Assembly: GCA_902526405.1 (NCBI GenBank)
Contig: CABZKL010000004.1
Span: 1 to 55,393, forward strand
Origin: an uncultured Pelagibacteraceae bacterium
GTDB lineage: Bacteria > Pseudomonadota > Alphaproteobacteria > Pelagibacterales > Pelagibacteraceae
Reading direction: 5' to 3'
Length of the DNA stretch: 55,393 nt
Made by a program: the position numbers and the translations under genes. Positions 8,730 to 15,067 of this stretch are shown here, in pieces (position 1 is the stretch's first letter; each line of letters opens with the position of its first letter). The notes beneath the pieces were generated by a model, which was not told where the DNA came from, ran no database searches, and saw only the letters and a program-made list of their open reading frames with translations.

Positions 8730-9142
8730 ATATAAATTTTATCAGAAAGACCGTAAGTTAGAACTGCACTTAAAATAGTGAGTACTCCTGCAGCAATTAC
8801 TCCTTCATTTGTTGTTTTTTCGTTATGACCAAGCTTATTAATGTTAATAGTGTAAAATCCAATGATAAAGTACATTAGATTCTGAACAAAAATTAAATTA
8901 AAAAAACTCCATGTTCCATTAACACCACCGTCTCTTACAAACATTATATAAAGTGCCATTAATATGGAGCCAACAAAAGGAGCTCCAAAAAATCTTACCA
9001 TAGCCGCTGAACTGTAATCCATTCCATATTGATCCATAAATGATTTAGTTCCAACTACAGTCCTAAATGCATAAACAGCATAAACAATAAAATGAACAAT
9101 AAAGATTAATAAGTAAAATATTCCGTTAAATTTTTCGACCAT
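8726..9142 (-). CDS. hypothetical four-helix membrane protein
   Basis: 138 residues with four predicted membrane helices (about 6-26, 52-68, 76-97, 112-132). I do not recognise the family. The helix 1-2 loop carries RTVVGTKSFMDQYGMD, a charged and glycine-containing segment that resembles short integral proteins of unknown function in marine bacteria. It is monocistronic, convergent with cysK, and divergent from the small-gene operon across a 251-nt gap. Confidence 0.7.
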   Translation of the reverse strand: MVEKFNGIFYLLIFIVHFIVYAVYAFRTVVGTKSFMDQYGMDYSSAAMVRFFGAPFVGSILMALYIMFVRDGGVNGTWSFFNLIFVQNLMYFIIGFYTININKLGHNEKTTNEGVIAAGVLTILSAVLTYGLSDKIYI

Positions 9143-9393
9143 TAATTACTTTTAGCAAAGATTTATTAAAAATAAAAAAAAATTTTGTAGCATTCCCCAA
9201 ATAGTTGAAAATAATATTATCATCAACAAATATGTATGTTTTTTAAATTACATATGACGATATACTTTACTAATTGAAATTATAATCCTTGAAGCTCTAT
9301 TTTACCGCATATCAAAGTTGCAATGATAACATTACTTTAACAATTATCAGTTAGACTAATGTTGATGTAAGTTAAATATATAGGAGTAAAAAA
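9143..9393. other. intergenic region upstream of the small-gene operon
   Basis: This 251-nt divergent spacer is one of the two longest in the window. It holds an inverted repeat ATATGTA (9230-9236) / TACATAT (9249-9255) with a 12-nt spacer, and a TATAAT at 9281-9286, 113 nt ahead of the first operon start. No convincing -35 pairs with it. A purine-rich AGGAG site sits at 9382-9386 before the ATG at 9394. I see no tRNA, riboswitch or known motif. Confidence 0.4.
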
Positions 9394-9768
9394 ATGGATG
9401 CAAAAGAAGTAGTTAAAAAAGGATATGAACTTTTTGGTAAAGGAGAAATGGAGGCATTTATGGAAATGGTACATGATGATATCACTTGGATTTATCCTGG
9501 AGATAAGCATCCTATGTCAGGAACTCATAAAGGAAAAGATGCATATATGAAAACCATGATGCAAGTTCCACAATTTTGGAATAATTTTTCAGTAACCCCA
9601 GATATGATGATTAGTGAGGGAAATAAAGTGTTTGTTAAGGCAACTGCTAAGGCAGATGGAATGGATACTATTTTTGGTCATTACTTTGAAGTAGGTGATG
9701 ATGGTAAACTGACAATGTTTATTGCGTTTGACGACACACTAAGCATGTTCAATGCAATGAAGAAATGA
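9394..9768 (+). CDS. SnoaL-like NTF2-fold protein
   Basis: 124 residues of the SnoaL/ketosteroid-isomerase-like fold. The opening AKEVVKKGYELFGKGEMEAFMEMVHDD (first 20 residues of this helix pair are the signature), the W33-x-Y-PG turn and the late KLTMFIAFDDT strand match small cone-shaped NTF2 domains. There is no signal peptide. Such proteins bind hydrophobic ligands or act as isomerases or hydrolases; the role here is unknown. It is the first of nine closely spaced plus-strand genes and has an AGGAG site 7 nt before its ATG. Confidence 0.8.
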   Translation: MDAKEVVKKGYELFGKGEMEAFMEMVHDDITWIYPGDKHPMSGTHKGKDAYMKTMMQVPQFWNNFSVTPDMMISEGNKVFVKATAKADGMDTIFGHYFEVGDDGKLTMFIAFDDTLSMFNAMKK

Positions 9769-9777
9769 GGAGATAAA

Positions 9778-10251
9778 ATGAAAAAAATAATATTAATAAT
9801 AATAATTTCGCTTTTAACAACCTACTCTTTAGCTGAAACAGGTAAATTTAATGCCTCTGGAGCGGGGTCTTGGGCAGTAAATGTAATGGATGGTGGCAAT
9901 GGAAATATGAGTATTACATATGATGGTAATGCTGGACTGTCCGATAAAGAGGGAAGTATTTTTGATAAGTCTACAATGCACTGTATTGGAGGATTAACAT
10001 TAGTTGCAGGTAAATTTGATGACGAAACAGGTATGTGTACTTTTTACCTAATGGATGGTGAAAAAGTCTTTATAAATTATAAAGGTAAAGGTACTGGAGG
10101 CCAAGGTGGTTCTGGAGATTTTGTAATTGTTGGTGGAACTGGAAAATATGAAAAGATTTCTGGAACAGGTTTTTCAAGCAGACAAAATATTAAAGGTAAA
10201 GCTGGAATGGCTCATTCATTAAATCAAATGAGTGGAAATTATACTTATTAA
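9778..10251 (+). CDS. secreted glycine-rich beta protein, unknown function
   Basis: 157 residues. A Sec signal peptide covers 1-19 (SLA cleavage site). The mature part is rich in Gly, Asn and beta-formers, with FNASGAGSW, TYDGNAGLSD, GGTGKYEKISGTGF and a final MSGNYTY. The GGTGKYE..GTG pattern is reminiscent of eight-stranded allene-oxide-cyclase/dirigent-like barrels, but this is only a resemblance. C62 and C82 could form a disulfide in the periplasm. The start has a GAGGAG site that overlaps the end of the previous gene region (9 nt gap), consistent with one operon. Confidence 0.72.
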   Translation: MKKIILIIIISLLTTYSLAETGKFNASGAGSWAVNVMDGGNGNMSITYDGNAGLSDKEGSIFDKSTMHCIGGLTLVAGKFDDETGMCTFYLMDGEKVFINYKGKGTGGQGGSGDFVIVGGTGKYEKISGTGFSSRQNIKGKAGMAHSLNQMSGNYTY

Positions 10252-10272
10252 TTAAAAAAAAGGAGATCAATA

Positions 10273-10650
10273 ATGAAAAAAACGATGTTAACATTACTAT
10301 TTAGTGTTGTTTTTTCATCAACTGCAATTGCAGAGATGTCTGATAGTGATAAATCTAAAGCTTGGGAATGTAGTGGTATTTATATGGCAAACTATTTTTT
10401 ACCACCCGGAGAAAGTTTTGAGTACAGTATGAAAGAAAAATCAATGGCATCAGTTAAAGTTCTAAAATCATATGCTCTTGAAATAGGTATTTCTGGAAAG
10501 GAATGGGATGATGGAGTGAACAAAGCTGTTGATAAATATAATGGTGCAAAATATGATAAAGTAAAAACAGAAGCTTGTCATACTTTTGTAAATTCAGCTG
10601 TTCCAGACGGAGAAGAGCGAGTTAAAAAAGTAGTACAAACTTTATATTAA
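10273..10650 (+). CDS. secreted small helical protein, unknown function
   Basis: 125 residues with a Sec signal peptide (1-20, cleavage AIA). The mature chain of about 105 residues is charged and mainly helical, with two cysteines (C33 in WECSG and C103 in EACHTF) that could pair in the periplasm. The central ANYFLPPGESF turn is distinctive. I do not recognise the family. AAAGGAG precedes the ATG. It sits between the secreted beta protein and two small cytosolic alpha-beta proteins in the nine-gene operon. Confidence 0.7.
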   Translation: MKKTMLTLLFSVVFSSTAIAEMSDSDKSKAWECSGIYMANYFLPPGESFEYSMKEKSMASVKVLKSYALEIGISGKEWDDGVNKAVDKYNGAKYDKVKTEACHTFVNSAVPDGEERVKKVVQTLY

Positions 10651-10670
10651 ATTAACAAAAGGAGAAAATA

Positions 10671-10961
10671 ATGGAAAAAGAAATGTTAGCATTAGTAAAT
10701 TTTAAAGAAGGTAAAATGGAGACTTTCATGGGATGGATGCAATCTGATCAGGGAATGGGTGTTAGAAAAAGCGTTGCCTATCCAGAAAAAACTATTGGGG
10801 CAATGAAACCAGATAAAACAGGTATGTTGTTCAAGGTTTCAGTTCATAATGAACCTGGAATGAAAGAATTTGTATCTGGAAATAACCCTACTGCAAAAGC
10901 CATTTATGAAGAATGCATAGAAAGTGCTCAGCTTTGGGAAATGTCAGAGATAAGTCTTTAA
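10671..10961 (+). CDS. small alpha-beta protein, unknown function
   Basis: 96 residues with no signal peptide or membrane helix. The order beta (ALVNFKEG), helix (KMETFMGWMQS), beta (VAYPEKTIGAM), beta (TGMLFKVSV), helix (PGMKEFVSG) and a final beta strand suggests a ferredoxin-like dimeric alpha-beta barrel, the same class of fold as the next gene. AAAGGAGAA lies before the ATG. The family is not recognised. Confidence 0.68.
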   Translation: MEKEMLALVNFKEGKMETFMGWMQSDQGMGVRKSVAYPEKTIGAMKPDKTGMLFKVSVHNEPGMKEFVSGNNPTAKAIYEECIESAQLWEMSEISL

Positions 10962-10975
10962 CTTAATAATTAAAA

Positions 10976-11266
10976 ATGCAAGCTGGTTATGCTATTTTTA
11001 ATATAGAGGTAACTAATCCAAAAGATTATAAAGAATATGTTGAAAAAGTTAAACCGATTGCAGAAAAATTTGGTGGTGATTACATAATTAGAGGTGGTAC
11101 AAACCAAATTATAGAAGGAACTTGGCAATATAGCAGAACTGTTGTAATAAAGTTTCCTTCCTATGAAAAAGCATTGGAATGGTACAATTCGGAAGAATAT
11201 CAACCAATAAAACAAATCCGATTAGTTAATGCAAACACTAATGGGATAATAATACAAGGAGCATAA
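10976..11266 (+). CDS. DUF1330 family protein
   Basis: 96 residues matching the DUF1330 dimeric alpha-beta barrel: MQAGYAIFNIEVTNPKDYKE opens the domain, then GGDYIIRGG, the central strand TVVIKFPSYEKALEWYNSEEY (signature region about 58-78) and PIKQIR. Function of the family is unknown; small-molecule modification or stress roles have been suggested. It starts 15 nt after the previous gene without a clear Shine-Dalgarno site, unlike its upstream neighbours. It precedes an NTF2-like gene by 2 nt. Confidence 0.85.
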   Translation: MQAGYAIFNIEVTNPKDYKEYVEKVKPIAEKFGGDYIIRGGTNQIIEGTWQYSRTVVIKFPSYEKALEWYNSEEYQPIKQIRLVNANTNGIIIQGA

Positions 11267-11268
11267 AA

Positions 11269-11589
11269 ATGTCGATATTAGAAAAATATAGCGCTGCTTT
11301 GAAAAACAAAGATGAAGCAGCAATGAATGAACTTTTGCATGATGATTTTAAATTTACAATGCATAAGTCAGGAAATGTTTTAAATAAAAGTGACGTAATG
11401 AAATGGGCTATGAGTGGTGACATTAATCAAGATAAAGTAAGAATAGTTTACGAAAATGATGAAGTAGGTGTTCATCATGCTTTTGTAACATTTAATGATG
11501 GTAATGTTGAAGCTGTAATGGCTGTTTACAAATATAAAGATGGAAAAATAGCAAGCTTGGAGACAGGCGCTACTCCAATACCTAAATAA
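11269..11589 (+). CDS. NTF2-like (DUF4440/SnoaL-type) protein
   Basis: 106 residues of a short NTF2 fold: EKYSAALKNKDEAAMNELLH, FKFTMHKSG, then two long strands (KVRIVYENDEVGVHHAF and NVEAVMAVYKYKDG). It is the second NTF2-fold protein of the operon and shares the helix-turn-helix opening with the first, but is clearly diverged. ACAAGGAG precedes the ATG, which lies 2 nt after the DUF1330 stop, so the two are coupled. The ligand or reaction is unknown. Confidence 0.78.
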   Translation: MSILEKYSAALKNKDEAAMNELLHDDFKFTMHKSGNVLNKSDVMKWAMSGDINQDKVRIVYENDEVGVHHAFVTFNDGNVEAVMAVYKYKDGKIASLETGATPIPK

Positions 11590-11600
11590 TTATATAAATT

Positions 11601-11640
11601 TAGCGAGATATCATTTAAAGTCATTAAATGAGTCTCGCTA
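11601..11640 (+). promoter_or_regulatory. hairpin enclosing the first SMR start codon
   Basis: TAGCGAGA (11601-11608) pairs perfectly with TCTCGCTA (11633-11640), and an inner CATTTA (11612-11617) pairs with TAAATG (11625-11630). The ATG of the first SMR gene (11628-11630) is inside the inner stem, and the outer 3' arm is coding sequence. The hairpin lies in the only sizeable gap (38 nt) of the nine-gene run. It could end the upstream transcript, or hold back translation of the transporter genes until refolded. Confidence 0.65.
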
Positions 11641-11960
11641 CTTCCTATCTTTTTCTGGGAATTGCTGTTTTCCTAGGTGTTACTTCTAATAGTTTTGCAA
11701 AAAGTGCTGAGGGATTTACCCTTCTATTTCCAAGTATCATTACTGCAATTACTATAGTTCTATGTATGTATGCACTTTCTTTAGTGATGAAAAATATACC
11801 AATGGGCATTACCTATGCGTCATTCGCAGGATTAACAATCATAGCAACTGTAATTGTTGGTGTTATTAGATTTAATCAGATACCAAATTTATATTCATTA
11901 ATTGGATTAGCTCTTATAATCATTGGAGTGTTAATGGTTAACTTATTAGGAAATAATTAA
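11628..11960 (+). CDS. SMR-family membrane protein lacking the essential Glu (first of a pair)
   Basis: 110 residues, four helices. It aligns end to end with EmrE: YLFLGIAVFLGVTSNSFAKS matches EmrE helix 1, PMGITYASFAGL its helix 3 loop, and GVLMVNLLG its C-terminus. The EmrE E14 position is G17 here, so the proton- and drug-binding carboxylate is absent, and the W63 position is Phe. It therefore cannot use the textbook SMR antiport mechanism. It forms an operon with a DUF2798 protein and a second SMR protein, so a heterodimer is likely. No ribosome site is visible and the ATG lies in a hairpin stem. Confidence 0.82.
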   Translation: MSLATSYLFLGIAVFLGVTSNSFAKSAEGFTLLFPSIITAITIVLCMYALSLVMKNIPMGITYASFAGLTIIATVIVGVIRFNQIPNLYSLIGLALIIIGVLMVNLLGNN

Positions 11961-11962
11961 AT

Positions 11963-12187
11963 ATGATTAAAAAAAAATATGCACAATTTGTTTTTATTTT
12001 CTTAATGTCTTTTGGCATGAGTTTGATTATGAGTGGTGTTGTTGTAGCCGTTAATACAAGTTTAACAGATGGATTTTTCGGAAGGTGGTTTTATTCTTGG
12101 ATGTTTGCTTTTCCTGTTGCTTTAATAGCTGCTATTTTAATAGCACCAATGATAAGATCTCTAATTGATAAAATTACTATAGAGTAA
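11963..12187 (+). CDS. DUF2798 small membrane protein
   Basis: 74 residues with two membrane helices. The pattern FVFIFLMSFGMSLIMSGVV (9-27), then FFGRWFYSWMFAFPVAL and APMIRSL is the DUF2798 signature. Family function is unknown. It lies 2 nt after one SMR gene and 2 nt before another, an arrangement that suggests a three-component membrane unit rather than random neighbours. Confidence 0.85.
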   Translation: MIKKKYAQFVFIFLMSFGMSLIMSGVVVAVNTSLTDGFFGRWFYSWMFAFPVALIAAILIAPMIRSLIDKITIE

Positions 12188-12189
12188 TT

Positions 12190-12525
12190 ATGAAACCTTT
12201 TTTAGGATATTTATTTTTAGCAAATGGGATTATATTTGGAATAGCATCAAATAGTTTGGCCAAGATTTCTGATGGTTTTACAAAATTTACTCCATCGTTC
12301 TTATGTATATTATTTATGTGTATTACTATGTTTTCAATAGCAAAAGCAATGTCCGCTCTTCCTGTTGGGTTTGCTTATTCTACTTATAGTGGATTAACTG
12401 TAACAGGGGTTGTTCTATTTGCTGTACTTAAATTTAACCAAATTCCAAACATCTATGGGATAATTGGAATAATATTAATTATAATTGGTGTAGTGATGGT
12501 CAATTATTTGGGAAGAATAAGTTAA
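12190..12525 (+). CDS. SMR-family membrane protein lacking the essential Glu (second of a pair)
   Basis: 111 residues, four helices, colinear with EmrE and about as similar to the first SMR protein of this operon as to EmrE. Helix 1 reads YLFLANGIIFGIASNSLAKI, with Gly at the E14 position; the helix 3 loop is PVGFAYSTYSGL, with Tyr at the W63 position. Both partners of the pair thus lost the carboxylate, which rules out the usual division into one active and one passive subunit. The shared VxxxxKFNQIPNIYxxIG segment links the two. It ends the plus-strand run, 15 nt before a convergent gene. Confidence 0.82.
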   Translation: MKPFLGYLFLANGIIFGIASNSLAKISDGFTKFTPSFLCILFMCITMFSIAKAMSALPVGFAYSTYSGLTVTGVVLFAVLKFNQIPNIYGIIGIILIIIGVVMVNYLGRIS

Positions 12526-12540
12526 TAAACTCTAATACTT

Positions 12541-12885
12541 TTAAAAATTATCTGGTAATTCATGAATTCCATTTTCATTCAAGTTTAATTCAAATTCATC
12601 TTTCACATTTTTTATATCAAGAGGCGAGTATAAATGAGGATACATATCACCATTAGAGGCTTGCTCCCAAAGCAAATGATCAAGATTTAAGGTATGTACT
12701 TTTAATAAGATTAAATTATTCTGTTTAGAGAAGTATTTTTTTAAAGTTTCTAAAACTTGATCCTCCTCAGAAAAGTGAATATATCCATCCTCTAAATCCT
12801 TTGATGAACCAGAATAAACACCACTATTTTTTGCTTTAGTCCACTCTTCTTTATCTAATATTTTAAAAATATACTTTAAATTCAT
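12541..12885 (-). CDS. DUF952 family protein
   Basis: 114 residues matching DUF952: YIFKILDKEEWTKAKNSGVYSG, the DGYIHFSEEDQV segment and ILLKVHTLNLDHLLWE, with HLYSPL near the end. The family has an ADP-ribosyltransferase-like fold without a settled function. It is the last gene of the minus-strand run from about 28.1 kb and lies 15 nt downstream of the HisN-like gene. Confidence 0.85.
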   Translation of the reverse strand: MNLKYIFKILDKEEWTKAKNSGVYSGSSKDLEDGYIHFSEEDQVLETLKKYFSKQNNLILLKVHTLNLDHLLWEQASNGDMYPHLYSPLDIKNVKDEFELNLNENGIHELPDNF

Positions 12886-12900
12886 AATTAATTAAAATTA

Positions 12901-13704
12901 TTAACTAACAGGTTTTAGTAATTTTAAAAATTTTTGATGAATAGTTTTATTTGAAGAAACTAAAATGTTGCCACCTTTAGTTGCGTCTTTATTATTCCAA
13001 GTATTTAAGAATCCGCCTGCAGCTTTAATGACTGGTATTAATGGATGAATATCCCAAATTTTATTAGAGCATTGAATAACAATATCTAGTCTGCCCTCAG
13101 CTAAATGTGAATAACTTAAAGCATCACTGCAGGGAAATTGCATTAATTTTAAAATTTGGGGAATTTTTTTTTGTTTATTAAGAGATAAAGATCCATGAAA
13201 TGCTGCAGACACTCTAACATTTTTAAAAGTAGCTTTTTTATTTACATAAATTTTTCTTTTTTTTCCATTTTCTACAACGTAGGCTAATTTATCTGAGTAA
13301 TTTAAATAATATTTTTTTAAAACTGGAAAATTTGCTAATCCTAAAACTGGAGTGTCTTTATAATTTAAAGAAATTAAATTACTCCAAGTAGGATTTCCTA
13401 TTACAAATGATCTTGTTCCATCTATAGGATCAATTACCCACGTAAATTCACTCTTTGATTTTTTATGTCCAAACTCTTCTCCTATTACTTGATGATTTGG
13501 AAATTTTTTTTTTATTTTTGATCTTATGAATTTTTCAAAAGCCTTGTCTGACGTTGTTACAGGGTCGTAGCCTTTTCCTTTCAGTTTATTTGAAACTTTA
13601 AAAGTTCTATTTAATTTAGAATAATAAAAATTAGTAAGATCTTTTGCTAATTGATTTAAAAAATTAGCAAATATTTTATATTTTTTTTTATCTAAATTAT
13701 TCAC
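12901..13704 (-). CDS. hisN: inositol-monophosphatase-family phosphatase, HisN-like
   Basis: 267 residues of the Mg-dependent IMPase fold. Metal ligands are visible at E76/E77 in GEEFG, D92 and D95 in IDPIDGT and the late WDIHP aspartate. The spacing and the GTRSFVIGNPTW continuation fit the HisN-type histidinol-phosphate phosphatase better than SuhB or CysQ. That reaction is the penultimate step of histidine synthesis; hisI is also in the window at 42.3 kb. The IMPase family is certain, the substrate probable. It is 58 nt from the azoreductase-like gene upstream. Confidence 0.82.
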   Translation of the reverse strand: MNNLDKKKYKIFANFLNQLAKDLTNFYYSKLNRTFKVSNKLKGKGYDPVTTSDKAFEKFIRSKIKKKFPNHQVIGEEFGHKKSKSEFTWVIDPIDGTRSFVIGNPTWSNLISLNYKDTPVLGLANFPVLKKYYLNYSDKLAYVVENGKKRKIYVNKKATFKNVRVSAAFHGSLSLNKQKKIPQILKLMQFPCSDALSYSHLAEGRLDIVIQCSNKIWDIHPLIPVIKAAGGFLNTWNNKDATKGGNILVSSNKTIHQKFLKLLKPVS

Positions 13705-13762
13705 AAGGAACTCTTACTATCAAATTAATTTTGGTTAAAGTTAATTTTTAAATTTATATCTT

Positions 13763-14350
13763 TCAATTTTTAAATAAACTCTCAATTTGAGCTTCTGCAG
13801 CTTTAATCGATTTATCATAATCAAGAGCCATTTGGTCAGCACTGATTACTTCTACCTTCTCTATTCCAAAAAAATTTAAAATAAATTTTAGCCATGGAGT
13901 TAAAAAATCTTCAGCACTGTTAAGTTTTGTACCACCTGAGGTGATTACTAAATAAGCTTGTTTATTTTTTAGTAGTCCTTCTCTTCTTCCATTAGGTTTA
14001 AACTTAAAAGTTTCTCCAATTCTAGCTGCCAGGTCTGACCAAGCTTTTAATGTAGCTGGTGGACCGTAATTATAAATTGGAGCTGAAATAATAATTATAT
14101 CACTTTCCTTAAGTTCTTTTACAAGTTGATCTGATAATTCAAACATTTTTTTATGATGTTCAGTTTGATCTTTTTCATCAATTTTCATCCCTGACTCTGT
14201 AAGCCCACTTACAAAAAGCATTTCTTCATCTAAATCCCTATATAAAACTTCGTCTCCTGGCTTCTTTATTTTATCTAATAATTTTTTGGCTAAAGCTCTT
14301 GAGGTTGAGCCTTTTTTTCTGGCACTTGAGTCTATTTGATAGATTTTCAT
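13763..14350 (-). CDS. azoR: FMN-dependent NADH-azoreductase-like flavoprotein
   Basis: 195-residue flavodoxin-fold quinone/azo reductase. The FMN phosphate loop is SSARKKGSTSRAL (8-20), and the isoalloxazine-binding segments APIYNYGPPATLKAW and VITSGG are typical of the AzoR group. The natural role is probably two-electron quinone reduction. It starts 9 nt after ccdA in the same direction, so it may belong with the redox genes of this run. Confidence 0.85.
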   Translation of the reverse strand: MKIYQIDSSARKKGSTSRALAKKLLDKIKKPGDEVLYRDLDEEMLFVSGLTESGMKIDEKDQTEHHKKMFELSDQLVKELKESDIIIISAPIYNYGPPATLKAWSDLAARIGETFKFKPNGRREGLLKNKQAYLVITSGGTKLNSAEDFLTPWLKFILNFFGIEKVEVISADQMALDYDKSIKAAEAQIESLFKN

Positions 14351-14359
14351 CTCTTCTTT

Positions 14360-15067
14360 TTAGCCGAAATTTTGCATAAAAGGAAAAACTTTAATTATAT
14401 AAAAACCAATTGCCTGTAATTGATTAGTTAAAATTAAAATACCTGTAACTAAAAGAGTTATTCCACCTATTTTTGAGATTAAATTTATGTTTTTTCTAAA
14501 ATTTTTAGAAAATAATAAAAATCTTTGAATTAAATATCCTGACAATACAAAAGGTATAGCAAGACCTAAAGAGTAAGATATCAGTAATATTATTGCTCTT
14601 GATAATGTTTCTTCAATAGAGGCTAAAGCTAAGATGGAGCCTAAAATAGGTCCAATACAAGGAGTCCACCCAAAACCAAATGCAAGACCAATTACATATG
14701 GAAACAAAATATTTCTAGACTCTTTTGCATCAAATCTTTTTTCAAAGTTTAGATAAGAAATATTAATGATACCTAGTAACTGAAATGAAAATATTACAAT
14801 AATTATTCCTGCAATAATTCTTAGAACCTCAGAGTTTTGTAAAAGTGCTTGCCCTAAAAGAGATGCCGAAGCGCCTAATAATACAAATACAGTTGAAAAA
14901 CCTAAACAAAATAAAACGAGAGGAAAAAAATTTGTTTTTTTTGACTCTAGTATTTCTTGAAGTGATTGGCCCGAAATATACGAAACATATCCTGGAATTA
15001 AAGGTAACACACAGGGTGATAAAAAACTTATTAACCCTGCACCAAAAGCAATTAAAAACTCAAACAT
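14360..15067 (-). CDS. ccdA: CcdA-type thiol-disulfide transporter for cytochrome c maturation
   Basis: 235-residue, six-helix membrane protein that moves reducing power from cytosolic thioredoxin to the periplasm. The redox cysteine pair is C19 in LSPCVLPLIPG and C137 in GWTPCIGP, each followed by the conserved proline. It matches short CcdA rather than full DsbD. Its ATG overlaps the ppc stop by 1 nt (TAATG), so translation is coupled. The likely clients are c-type cytochromes, one of which lies at 32.3 kb, or periplasmic MsrB. Confidence 0.9.
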   Translation of the reverse strand: MFEFLIAFGAGLISFLSPCVLPLIPGYVSYISGQSLQEILESKKTNFFPLVLFCLGFSTVFVLLGASASLLGQALLQNSEVLRIIAGIIIVIFSFQLLGIINISYLNFEKRFDAKESRNILFPYVIGLAFGFGWTPCIGPILGSILALASIEETLSRAIILLISYSLGLAIPFVLSGYLIQRFLLFSKNFRKNINLISKIGGITLLVTGILILTNQLQAIGFYIIKVFPFMQNFG

